From Tridacna crocea (lineage: Eukaryota; Mollusca; Bivalvia; Cardiida; Cardiidae): a stretch of 64,000 bases of DNA. A program made the position numbers and the translations under genes. The notes under the pieces were generated by a model. It worked only from the letters and a program-made list of their open reading frames with translations. It ran no database searches and was not told the DNA's origin. Shown in pieces: positions 1 through 11,550 of this stretch (its first letter is position 1; each line of letters begins with the position of its first letter). The DNA lies in assembly GCA_943736015.1 (NCBI GenBank), contig OX031065.1, forward strand, positions 24,380,427 to 24,444,426, read 5' to 3'.

Positions 1-23
1 AACATTTTTGTATAAAGTCTTAA

Positions 24-237
24 CTATACTGTAAAATTCCAGATTTGTCCAAGCTGAAAGCATTTGCTGACCAAAAACTATATGCAACGTGGTCTACGCT
101 GTTTGCCATGGGATAGAAAACATCGTTGGGAAAGGAGAAAATGCTTATATCCAGCATTTTCTCCTTTTCCAATAATGTTTTCCAAATGCTTCTTTCTCAG
201 TGTCTTTAACAGTCGGCATTGTAAGGTATCTATAGGT
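24..237 (+). mobile_element. TTAA-flanked palindromic MITE, copy 1
   Basis: The element is flanked by TTAA on both sides (20-23 and 238-241). Its 5' part carries the family motif 'gtccaagctgaaagcattt'. The centre is a long hairpin from 'aaaacatcgttgggaaagg' at about 117 to its inverted copy ending near 185, with the family core 'ggagaaaatgctt'. About 35 relatives occur in this window. It has no coding capacity. The + strand ORF that crosses it (64-279) is an artefact of the palindrome. Confidence 0.75.
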
Positions 238-241
238 TTAA

Positions 242-1318
242 AGAACTATTTCTACTGGTCATTTCATAGATCAGTGTAGCATTGTTACATGTTGTAAAAG
301 TAAACATGATACATGCCATGTATAGATTTAGGGTGAATGTTTTAGGGTGGTTCCTACCTGGTGTAACAAACATTAAACATTTTACGGGTTCTTTTTACCG
401 TATACATTGGTGTAGGGGTATGCTACAATGGTTGGATAATTGTTTGCTTCACTAGCTTATTGTCAGCGAGTTCATTTTACGACACTGTATCCGTCGTGAG
501 TCTGTGCAAACAAATTTTAGTTAATTTCATTCAGACAAAACCACTGCTGCATAGTCATCAAAAACCATACCAGCTTGATGACCTGACTGTAAAGAGTAAA
601 TTATGGCAAAGTAATGGCAAAGACTTGGCAGCCACTAAAATATCATTTATGCAGGTCTGTTTTTGTATGTGAATGAAATTTACTTCTAGGTCAAGGCAAA
701 GGGGTTGTTCTCTTGAAATCGTGTTTATAACCTGGTGACCCTGTCAGTCATGTAGGAGTATCCTTGAGTAAGGCATGCCATAGCCAAAGGCCAGCACCGG
801 TTGAAACATTACTAAGTAAAGATGATAATAACATTACGAAAGCTGAATTGCAATAGAAAGTAATATAAAAACACCATTTAAACAAATAATTACAAATTTT
901 CAGATCTACAAATCTAAATCTCTGACAATTCTTAAACATTCCTAGATCTATGTCCCTTTAGTCATGAATGTGAACCATTTGTTGTTTATAACTTTAATTG
1001 AGAAATACAAGTACTGTGTCTTCAAACAATGACTACATGGATATGAATTCAGTTTAAATGTCAATGTCAGTTAATGATCAGACCCATGATATTTAACCAG
1101 CCTCTTTTGGCCCAATCCTTTCTAAATTTTAGACTTTTTTTGGATTGATCAATTGCTGTTGTACTCCCGCTCATTTCATATGTATCAAGCTGACCGCTCA
1201 CTTTATATAATTATTTTCCTTGATTTTACAAGCAGTCCATATTTGGAATTTGGCTTTCCTTACCCTAGAAACTGCTATACAAGTAAAAGATTATATTGAC
1301 TTGGGATCTAACAAAAGA
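242..1318. other. No gene recognised
   Basis: This is AT-rich sequence. Short ORFs such as 460-672 (+) and 748-939 (-) have no recognisable motif. I see no repeat shared with the rest of the window. Confidence 0.5.
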
Positions 1319-1867
1319 ACTTAAAGGTGGCCCTTCAGATTTTGAGACAAAAATTTTACAAAAGTTAAAAAAAATCATCCTTATACTCCCATTGTCTTAC
1401 TATTTTCATTCATAAAACCCCAGTAGTCGAAAACCATCCGACAACAAGTGAAATTAGAGATTTGATAAGGCCCAGGTCGACACCGACGGGAAATACGTTC
1501 TATTTTTACATGAGCAACTCGCTCATTTACATACTGGAAATACACATGCAAAGCTTCAAACATAGCGTCCGAACAAGAATATATGAAAAATAACTACATG
1601 TTTGTTATGTTATGGAATTTAAGCGTAATTAGTCACGTGCCAGTCACTTAACATTCCCACAATGCTTCTTTTTATTTTTGGCGCGAAATCTAAAAATAGC
1701 TTAAGAGGCTACGTAGCCTTTTAAGGGAATACCATTAAAGAAATATTATTTGGTAATTTTATGATTCTTAATTATTGATGATTTGTATTGTTTTTTCATA
1801 CAAATTTCAATGATATATAAATTTTTTAATTTGGTGTGATGTGAAAATTCTAAATACCCACCTTTAA
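1319..1867. mobile_element. Possible non-autonomous element with AGGTGG/CCACCT ends
   Basis: The left edge reads 'ttaaaggtggccc' and the right edge 'acccacctttaaa', so short inverted ends sit against TTAA on both sides. A palindrome, 'aggctacgtagcct', lies inside at about 1706. The inverted ends are very short, so this could be chance. No coding content was seen. Confidence 0.25.
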
Positions 1868-3109
1868 AATTAATGACTCAACACCTTAAGCACTAAGCTA
1901 TCCAAGACAACTCAAAACTCTTTGGAAGCTGATACCACATTTCCTATAATACATGTATTTATTTACATACAGAAAAGTTTTTTGAGAAGAAAAATCATGA
2001 TAAACTTTGGTATAAAGAAAATATCCTATTTTACACGAAATTTCTCATTTGTGCAAATGGTAATATTCAAGATGAAAATTAATTATGATGATGGTTTTAA
2101 CTATTTGACTTCACAAGATGGCATTATGATGGCACTTATCATTTGAATAACTTACAGTTATGGCTTAATTGTTAAATTTTGACTACACAAGTCATGAAAT
2201 GAACTGGTCTGTTAAATACAAAGACGACTTGAAATGCCTCTTACGAATAATGTTAAAACCATTCAGGGAAAGGGAGAATTCATAAAATTGGAAACCAAGA
2301 TATTCTAAAGCCGTATCTAATTATAAATATCATGAATGTCATTTGTAGACATGAACATAGAATATCGTGATAAGTTTACGATGAGAATTATCACCTATTT
2401 TTACGATGAAAAAGTTTTTATTATTTAGATATTATTTCCAGGAAAGTTTCATGACAGTAGTTAAATCGAACTATCACAATAGTTACCTTGCATCTTACGG
2501 CAGAAATATGCCACCCTATGGTTAAATACAAGAAAAAAAGACTGAAAGTCCTGAAAAGCGGATTTGTTGAACAGTTTTAAGCTATGATTTGATGGAATGA
2601 GAATTAAGAAAAATATTACACGTAATACATGTATAATATGCAAGTAATTAGAAGGGTAAGCAAAGACAATGTGAGTCAAAATTGTTCTACCATGTGTGCT
2701 ATGCAGCAATTTTATTTTGCTACTTATTTGAGCGGCGGTAATTTGATGCAACGATTTGACGTGTTTTTATGATGTAGTGTATCCGGACTTTAAACAGGCA
2801 TTGGACTGTATATCGTCCAAAAAAAAAGAAAAAAAAAAAAGAAGTTGGGGTGTACCAGCAAAAAGTTAAGGAAGATGGTACATGCAAGTGTGCAATCGTG
2901 TACACATGGCAGTATCTTGTTTGGGTCAAACTGATAACATTGTGCAGTCTTAAAAAAAAAGAATAATATTCCAGGCTAACATCAGCATGAAATGAAGAAG
3001 TTTGAGAGGTAATTATGGCTCTACATAAAAAAAATATTTACACTTGCTTATTTCGTCAGAATTCTAAAGTCTTCTAAAACTTCAAAATTCATCAAAATAT
3101 TCATTTTTG

Positions 3110-4097
3110 AGTCGCCTGTTTGCGTAGCAAACAGGCTCTTATTGTTATCGTCCTGATCTATGGAGTGACGTAAGCATACCTCCGGCTTTGTACTGCTTCC
3201 TGTCCCAAGTTCCGGTTTACGAGACAAAACAGTTTTCTTATTATTCGGTGAACAAACCAGTTTTTTTCTGTTGTAAATAATTTACAATTGTGCCTTTGTG
3301 ATAATGAATATGTCTATAAAGACTGACCTGCTTAACGGTTCAAACCTTAGTCATTTCGTGCACAAGGGTGTACACATTAGCCTGATGTCTGTGTAAGACA
3401 TCATCTCTAAAAATAGCGCATTACGTATATGTAAAAATAGCTGCCGTGAACTAAACAAGTCTGCGGACACGCTGAGAAATCTTCAACTACAAGCATCTTT
3501 TCTGCTTCTATTAGTGGACAATTCTCAGTGAAAATTGTTTGAAAATTACCCATTAGAAGTACACTCTATCTCTTACAATCTTACAATCCTAACCTCAAGC
3601 CTTATTTCAATGTAAACGCTCAACCTATGATTAGACAGAGAAAGGCGATGCCGATTTAACATGGAAGCTTTCAATTGCTTTTTTTCTCAACAGCAGGCTA
3701 TTTTTTTAACAAATTTATAACGACTTGGAATGGTTGCATTGCCTTCTTAGACATTCCTACACGTTGCTTCTTCCCAGCTTTTTAATCTAGACTTTAGATA
3801 CTTTGCACACTCATATTCTAGGTGCACCAGAGATCGTACATAGCGTGTGCAAAGTCCACGGTTCTAGGCTGTACCAAGTTATCGCTTTGCAGGTGTTTTC
3901 CGGAATGTAGCTTTACCCGAGGACAAAATCTTCTACTCCCCCCTCCAAGAAAAAACATCTATTCAGGTTTTCCTCCTTTCATCAAACTCAAAAATGACTG
4001 TAAATTACAGTTCAAAGTCGTCGTGAGAAAAGGACAACATGTTGTCAGCCAGTATTTCATCATTTTTCAGCATAAAAAGTCTGTATGGTAGCAAACA
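3110..4097. repeat. Interspersed repeat with palindromic start
   Basis: It begins with the hairpin sequence around 'gcctgtttgcgtagcaaac' (about 3117-3139). It ends near 4097 with 'gtagcaaacagac', a copy of the right half of that hairpin. Most of it interrupts the left arm of the inverted duplication. The hairpin layout resembles the palindrome at the arm edges (14107-14132 and 22565-22592), so it may belong to the same loose family. The ORF at 3822-4091 shows no known motif. Class unknown; a Helitron-like or SINE-like element is possible. Confidence 0.4.
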
Positions 4098-4324
4098 GAC
4101 TACGCATGCGTCGGGGACAGCAAACACACTTCTTTTGGCTCCACACATTTTAACATCTTTTCACGATCTTTAAAGTTTCATTCACCTCTTTAGCATCTGG
4201 CGTGGTGGGTAAGTTACATAACTAACAAATTCTAACAAAACACTGTGTTAGATCTTTAGTATTAGAAATAGATTTGATTTTTCTGTCTTTTTTTTTTGTT
4301 TTTTTTTAAGGAACCGCAATTTTT

Positions 4325-5039
4325 GTGGGTCTACTTCCTGTTTACATTGGGACTCTTATATCCATCATGAACTTAAATATCACGCTCTTGCTGCTGTATG
4401 GAACACTGTTTCTATACCACTTATTTCTAGAACACGAAGAAAAAAATTCTGGAATTGATCGGACAGTCTCTAGAAGGGATCTATTAAATGAAAACCTTAA
4501 TGCTTGTTGTTGGTTAGGCAGTCTGAGGATAAAATACAGGCCAAGATCCAAAGCTTGTAGAGAAAACTTGAATGGTAAAGCAGCTCTCATAATTCTCCAC
4601 TGCTTCCTGATAACCCAAGCATCAGATATAGAATCAAATCCTGGTCCCAACTCGCTGTCCACATCATGTTATCCATGTGGATTCTGTGGTGATGAGGTGA
4701 CTTGGAACCAAAAGGGGATTCTTTGTGATACATGTAATATATGGTACCATGCAGACTGCCAAAACATTGGCAATTCAACTTACAACTGCTTGTCAGATTT
4801 CCAGATATGTTTGGCATTGTACCAAATGTGGTGAGTTGAACTTCTCCTCCCTTATGGAATCACTCGATACTCTTAGCGAAACAACAATATATTCAGTATT
4901 AGATTCTAATACATCAATACTTTATAACAGCGAGGAGATGTTACCATCTCCTAATATAAGAACAAGTAGTCCTTACAAACCCCCTATAGCAACATCTACC
5001 CCAGCTGCAAAATACAAAGATAGGGAATCCATAAAGTAA
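4325..5039 (+). pseudogene. LINE N-terminal region: hydrophobic leader, 2A motif, PHD finger
   Basis: The first frame runs 4325-4834. Residues about 14-36 form a hydrophobic stretch. Residues about 87-108 read as a second hydrophobic run ending in DIESNPGP, the 2A consensus (D-x-E-x-N-P-G-P), with the predicted skip between Gly107 and Pro108 (4645/4646). A PHD-type zinc finger follows directly: C118-x2-C121, C134-x2-C137, x4-H142-x2-C145. Its last W-x-C-x2-C pair is in another frame ('YVWHCTKCG', near 4809-4835), so there is a frameshift near 4800. The second frame ends at 5039 and the endonuclease continues in a third. 2A motifs in APE-type non-LTR elements are established knowledge. Activity here is inference. 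Confidence 0.8.
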
Positions 5040-7831
5040 GGCCCAAACTTAAACCAAGTGAAAGGATCACTGTACTCAATATAAATTGTAGGTCAATTAG
5101 AAACAAACGTGCAGAAATGCAACAAGTAATTTATCAAATTAAGCCAGACATCATATGCTGTACTGAAACCTGGCTAAAACCTGATGTTAATTCAGCTGAA
5201 ATTTTCCCTACAAATTTTAATTATCATGTCTATAGGGATGACAGATTAGAAGGTCAAGGTGGTGGCACATCAATAGCAATAACAAAGTCCCTAGTGAATG
5301 AAGAACAACTGCAATTAAAATCAAACTGTAATGCCACCTGGGTTAAACTCTCTCTTAAAGGTATAAAGGATATATACATCACAAGTTTCTATAAACCAAA
5401 TGAAAAAGACGAGTCCTCCCTTAATGAACTCTGGTCATCCATCTATAAATAAAATTCCCACTAATAGCATTATATGGGTGCTCGGAGATTTCAATATGCC
5501 TCATATGGATTGGTTAAATGAATCTCCCGCTGATGGATGTAAATTTCCAAATATGTACACGAAATTCTTAGAAGATATGATAAACCATAACTTGCAACAA
5601 ATGGTCAATATCCCTACTAGAGGAAACAACATATTAGACCTGTTTCTTACTAATGTGCCCTCTCATATCCATAATATAAATGTATTATCCCCCCCTTGGG
5701 AACTCAGATCATGACATAGTATTTCATGAAATCAAAATAAATAGAGGCCGCCCTGTGCAATCAAAAAGAGAAATAAAATGTTACGGCAAAGCAAACTGGT
5801 TAGAATTCAAGCAAAATCTTAATAATTTTGTATGTGTATTTAAAACCATAAATTATATAAATCCAAATACAGCTTGGCTAGATTTTAAGAATGAGATTTG
5901 CCGTCTGGCTGCACTCCACATTCCATCGAAACAGTGCAAGTTACGCAGAGACCTTCCCTGGATAAACAGGTCCATAATTAGACTCATTAGAAAAAGAGAC
6001 AGACTGTTTTATAAAGCAAAAAAGACAAATTCTCAAGTCATCAGCAAACAGTACAAAGCAATTAAATGCAAAATACAGAGAGATTTAAGGAACGCATATT
6101 GGCAATATCTGAAATCAGTCATTTTCACAGAAGACTCAAAGGCAGGAAAGAACAAAAAATTCTACTCATATATTAAGAGTAATAAAACAGAGAGCAGTGG
6201 GGTGGCCCCTCTTAAACATAATGGTCAGACATTTACTGACCTTCTCTCTAAAGCGAATATATTAAATGCCCAGTTTGAATCTGTATTCTCACGGCCACAA
6301 CCATTGAGTCTTGTACAATCATGTAAGCAAAAGCTCATCGCAGAAAAAAACCCAGCCATGCCCAAAGTCACCATAACAGAAGATGGAGTAAACAAGCTTC
6401 TTCAGGGTCTTAATCCAAACAAAGCTTCCGGTCCAGACCAAATATCACCAAGATTATTAAAGGAGCTCCACAATGAGGTTACTCCAATTCTCACTTTTAT
6501 ACACAGGTATTGTTCCAAATGACTTGAGACATGCCACCATAGCCCCTGTCTATAAAAAAGGACCAAAAAACAAACCCAGTAATTATAGGCCCATCTCGCT
6601 CACCTGTATCGCACCAAAACTTATGGAACATATTCTGGTCACAAATATTATGTCATTTTTGGATAAAAACAAGATACTAAGTAAATTCCAGCATGGATTT
6701 CGGTCTAAACATAGCTGTGAATCACAGTTAGTGAGCTTTACCCAAGAAGTCCATGACAATCTTGAACTAGGCAAACAAACGGACATAATAGTTATGGACT
6801 TCAGTAAAGCATTTGATAAGATTGACCACCATAAACTTGTCCTGAAACTACACAGATTAGGAATTAATATAGAGGTTATTAATTGAGTAGGATCCTTCCT
6901 CAAATAAAGGTCCCAGGAAGTAGTAGTTGAGGGACATAAATATGATACTCTTCCTGTACTATCTGGTGTCCCCCAGGACTCAGTGTTAGGTCCTTGTCTC
7001 TTCCTGTGTTATATAAATGACCTCCCAGATAGAGTCCAAGGCAAAGTTAGACTATTTGCTGATGACACAATTGTATATCTTGTGGTTGATTCCCAGGATG
7101 ATGCACAAAAATTACAAGAAAATTTGTATTCACTGGAATCATGGGAAAATGATTGGGCTATGGAACTCAAGCCAGATAAATGTGAAACATTAAGCATAAC
7201 AAGAAAAAGGATGCCCACTATATTCCAATACACTTTACATGGGATTCCACTGCAATCAACAGATGCTGCCAAATATTTAGGTCTAACTATAAGTCATGAT
7301 CTCTCCTGGAAGAAACACATTAACAATATAACTACCAAAGCAAATAACTCATTAAGATTTATCAAAAGGAATATAAAAACTTCAAATAAAAGGATTAAAG
7401 AGGTAGCCTATAAAACATATGTAAGACCCCAAGTAGAATACTGTTCTTCTATCTGGCAAAAGACCCTTACAAACAAAGTGGAACAAATGCAACGCTCAGC
7501 AGACAGATATGTTTTCAATGATTATTCCTATACCAGTAGTGTGACAAAAATGATTGAAGACCTAGAATGGCAAACCCTAGAACAGAGACGTTACATCAGC
7601 TCTGTAATTCTCTATTATCAAATATTATATAACCTTGTCTGCGTGGATCACCATCATATTACCTACACAAGATATCTAAATTGCCAAATACCCCATTCTA
7701 GAACTCAGTATCACGCAAATTCTTTTTTCCCGAGAACCATCCGCCTGTGGAATAATCTCCCATACAGCATCCAGTCAAGCCCCTGTGTAGCAGTCTTCAC
7801 TGAGAGGCTTGACCCATTTCAAAAATTCTAA
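5040..7831 (+). pseudogene. LINE endonuclease-reverse transcriptase, broken
   Basis: APE-type endonuclease motifs appear in order: 'NINCRSIRNK' near 5085, 'CTETW' near 5160, 'GDFN' near 5484, and 'SDH' near 5704 after a frame change in a C-rich run. The reverse transcriptase follows, with 'NYRPISL' near 6580, 'DFSKAFDKIDH' near 6800, 'SGVPQDSVLGP' near 6965, and the catalytic 'FADD' at 7055-7066. The C-terminal 'TIRLWNNLP' near 7738 is typical of CR1/Rex-like elements. Frames change near 5450, 5690 and 6510, and stops occur at 6884 and about 6904. The protein would copy element RNA into DNA at a nicked target, but this copy cannot make it. Confidence 0.85.
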
Positions 7832-8367
7832 AATAGTCAGGTTTTTTTTTTTTTTAACTTTTTATCATGTTTCAAACTTTATAACCGTAGATCTAGTTAT
7901 CTTCTTTTTTTTTAAAAAAGCTAACCATTGCATACTTTTTTCTCTAACAACTGTTCCCACACACGCGCCTGCTAGTAATAATCAGTAATGATTGTCAAGC
8001 AGTAATAAGTAGAAGTAGAAGTAGAAGAACATATTTTGAAAACATAACCTCCACCCCACCGGCCGAACAAAATTAGTCATCTTTTTAAATGCAAAGATAA
8101 TGTGAGTGAAAACAAGCGGGTTTATTCATTAGCATGAAAGGTAAAGTTCTGAAATCAATTTTAGTAATAGCATACCATTAGCATCAAAATGAAACAGAAC
8201 ACTTCCTCTCCAAAAAGCTGAAATACCAAACTCCAATAATGTATAAGTGCAGTGTGATCATCAAGAGAGGTAAATAGTTACATGTTTTATCTCGTACAAC
8301 AGGATTTATTTCCCTTGATTACTATTTTTAAACTATAGCATATGTTAAACTTGTGATCTCCAGGGCA

Positions 8368-8735
8368 GAGCAAATTTTGATCCCAGGGCTAAAATATGAA
8401 GGATTTTGATAGAAGTCCATTAGAAAAAACTACAAGCAAAGTTTGGTAGCCCTGGGTCTTATGGTTTCAGACATGAAGATTTTCAAAGATGTTCAACACT
8501 TTTTCAGTTTTGTTGTCATGGCAACCAGACTCTTTGAAGGAATCGAATACTTCAGGAAATTTTAAAGAGGACCATGGCAGAATCATTTCAAATTTTGATG
8601 AGTACTTTCAGAGAAGTTTGAAAAAAAAGTTAACACACGCACAGATGGACGGACGCACACACCCATGGACGGACGCAAGACTGATACTGGTCCATGAGAT
8701 AAGCCTTCAGCCAGTGGAGCTAAAAAATAATGGCA
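8368..8735 (-). repeat. Interspersed repeat with GTCCGTCC-type tract, reverse orientation
   Basis: On the - strand it starts near 8722 with 'tagctccactggctgaagg', then a 'gtccgtccatg' tract, then 'ggttgccatgacaac' near 8515. This is the same layout as the repeats at 33020, 51227 and 53183. ORFs on either strand here are repeat shadows. Confidence 0.6.
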
Positions 8736-9599
8736 TTTACTTAATAGACTACACAGCTTCTTTGGTATCATTAGATTTCATTATCAGTTCTGGACAGTCT
8801 TGCGGGAATGGTTCATAATCAAGAAGCACCATCAACAAGGATTCATATTCAAATCAGTGTCATGACACCATACCTGGTGTAACAAAAGATAAACAAAGTG
8901 ACCCATTGCTAAGGTAAACTACCATGACAAAATGCTCAAAATTGCATCATTTTAATAAATCTAATCGAGCACTTTATATGAAAAGAAATATATATGTGGT
9001 AGTATTTATTGGCCTTTTACAAAAAAAAAAAAAAAAAAGATTTGTGGCATAAAAAATAAAAAGCTCCTTTTTTTGAGTGTTAACAAACATTCTCATAAAT
9101 ATTGCTCAGATTACGTGGTTTGTATTGGTAAAGGGTAGAAAAAAATCTGGAAGAAAATAAAGAAAAGAAATACTGATGTCTTGCTATCCAACAATGTTTT
9201 CATATGCCCTTTCACACAGGACTAATAAAACATAAGGTTTATTCAAATTATTGTGTGGCTGAGGGCTTAAAAAGAAATCCTCAAAACTTCTCACAATTTG
9301 ACTTTGTATGATGAAGAATTCAAGGGTCAAATATAGGATTTATTAGTTAATTAGTTTCTTTTGTTCTAACAGTGTTTTCAGTCATATGAGTAAACTTCAG
9401 CCCATTTTGTATCAGTTTCTGACTTGCTGTCCACGGATGCATTTGAAGAGCCTAAAACTTATCATATGTGGAAGGAATGAATAACGGAACGGCATCCATT
9501 TGATTACCCTTCTTGTTATTAAAACAAAAAGTAACTTATGCACTGATTGTGGAATGTGTAGACTAATCTATACAATCTCATAAAAAAATAACTCCCTTT

Positions 9600-9835
9600 T
9601 AAATGTGGATCTGGGGTCCAGCATGGCTCACCAGTAATTTGTAGGACTTCTTGTCACCAAATAGCCTAGATTCCAGCCTTACTGGAAGCTGCATGTTTTA
9701 CGGATGGAGTGTCCTTAAGCAAGAAACTTTGAACAGAGTCCTAGCGTAGTACTGCTGATACTTCGACATACATAATTAAGCTAGTTGTAGCAGTTATATG
9801 ACTGAAATAACATTGAAAGCAACATTAAACACCAT
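9600..9835. repeat. SINE-like unit, present in both duplication arms
   Basis: It contains 'gatggagtgtccttaagc', which resembles the 'gtgtccttgggcaagacac' motif common in invertebrate tRNA-type SINEs, and a weak B-box-like 'gattccagcc'. The matching inverted copy is at about 29590-29830, so it predates the duplication. Family not identified. Confidence 0.4.
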
Positions 9836-11268
9836 TCAATTCGTCAATGTGGATCTCAAATTGGCCTGCAAGGGTAACCTTTATCTAACATTTCCTTAGT
9901 CTTGCAAAAGGTAGTAATTAAATTTTTGAAAATATTGGTAGACCAACAAAATTTTCATTCTTTTTTATTTTTCATTCTCACTAAATTCATTTTTCCCGTT
10001 CCATTACACCATAAAGGATACAAAGTATTTTAACTAAGGTAAGTGTGGCTCTATTATGCCATTTTGAAGAATGTTCTGAAAACCTTTTCACACAGCTTAT
10101 CCAATCGGCTGAGCTTTTCTTAGCTACATGAAAAATTAAGGGTTTACAGAAAAACTAGTGAAGGTGGTTTTGGTCTGAGATTATGCATTTAATCAGATTG
10201 GAAATATTGATAGCTCACCCTAGGTTTTGTAAACATGGGAGCTCAAAAAGATACACTAAACATGATGGCTACATCTTTCTTGTCCACAGCATCTAATGCA
10301 TTACAAATCTGCTCAGACTATAAACACAACACTTTCAAAATTTTTATATAGTGGATATAATCATGCAGACTGCAAAGAGTTCAAATCTAAAATAGTATAC
10401 CTATATAAATGGATTTTTACTATGCTAGGTTGTCAGTTCTTAACCTACTTTTGCTACATTACAAATAAACTGTCCTCAGTCTGAAGTATAAAGTATGTAT
10501 TGATTGAAAACCACTATGTTTTAGGTTAAAAAAAACACACACACATCAAGGAATACTCTACGAAAAGAAGAAACATTGGTATTTTGTATGCAATTTCTTA
10601 CTGAAAGTACCTTGTCCTTTGCATAACTTTAACACCCAGAAATCCCATCAAGGGTTCCTCCTTATTACTACACAATTTGGAAATACATGTATTGATGTAA
10701 AAATGAAATAAAAAGGCAACATTATATTAGAAACAACATTAGATTGTTAAGATGCAATGATTTCTTCTTTTCTTTGAAAGGAATGTTCTTGGTTTTATTT
10801 CTGAACTTAAGAATGTTATGTCATAGTCTGAAAGGTGAAAGCTGAATGGTGTGTTCAGTATTTTCTAAAATTTAGGCCATGTTTAGTTCATGAATATTGA
10901 ATGAACCTTCTTTCTGTTATATATTATTTCTGTTTCATCTTATGCAGCGCCACAAACCATGAAGTTAATTGTAACTACCATCAAGAGTAATTTGATAGTG
11001 ATCTCTGGTGATAAATTCGTAACAACACTGCTTCAGTACTACTGTGCCAATAACTCATCTGTGTACCTCGATATCTCTGGTTTTTCCAGGGCTAGGCTGG
11101 TTCTCAGCAGTATCTTTTCCATAGGCACTTCTACAAAATCCTGCCACCTAGATTTTGATAAAACCCGGGATAATCCATTCTACACCTTCACCAATCAACG
11201 ATATTCTCAAAGCATTTCAGTAAATAAATGAATTTATGTAATTTCACTGCTATTTTGGTGCAACTTAA

Positions 11269-11550
11269 CCCATTACCACATAATCCCTACTTTTGATGAC
11301 CCTGAGAATGGAGCCTTTAGAAAACATTGAACCTATTATCATATGATCCCTACTTTTGATGACCCTGAGAAAGGCGCCTTTAGAAAAAATTGAGGGAAAC
11401 GATAAAATGCTGGTCACTAGCATTTTCTCCCTTTCTTATGTTTTTTACCCTTCACAAAATAGATTTAAAAATTTTCCGTCACTTTTATTTTTGTCGTCTG
11501 CAAATGCTTTTGATTTGGACAAACCTAAAATTTTGTCATTTGGTAATGAG
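11269..11550 (-). mobile_element. TTAA MITE inserted only in the left arm
   Basis: It is flanked by TTAA at 11265-11268 and 11551-11554. The corresponding site in the right arm is empty and has a single TTAA (24701-24704), flanked by 'ggcctaag' and 'agttgcacc' as here. The core is 'aaaatgctggtcactagc'. The 'ccctacttttgatgaccc' part of one end is duplicated in tandem (11271-11340 and 11341-11400). The ORF 11356-11571 is an artefact of the element. Confidence 0.85.

Larger units (their letters stand above)
4200..8035 (+). mobile_element. CR1-like non-LTR retrotransposon (LINE), decayed, near full length
   Basis: In order it holds a 2A-like peptide, a PHD zinc finger, an apurinic-type endonuclease and a reverse transcriptase on the + strand. 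The 3' end is marked by the short tandem tail 'gtagaagtagaagtagaag' at about 8011-8033, a tail type typical of CR1-like elements. Coding is broken by at least five frame changes (near 4800, 5035, 5450, 5690 and 6510) and by in-frame stops at 6884 and about 6904, so this copy is dead. The 5' boundary is not certain; it lies somewhere after 4097. The element sits inside the left arm of the inverted duplication and has no counterpart in the right arm, so it inserted after the duplication. Confidence 0.85.

Noticed and set aside
4342-4817. Antisense ORFs of 106 and 76 codons
   Set aside because: They are shadows of the 2A/PHD region, which is supported by motifs on the + strand.
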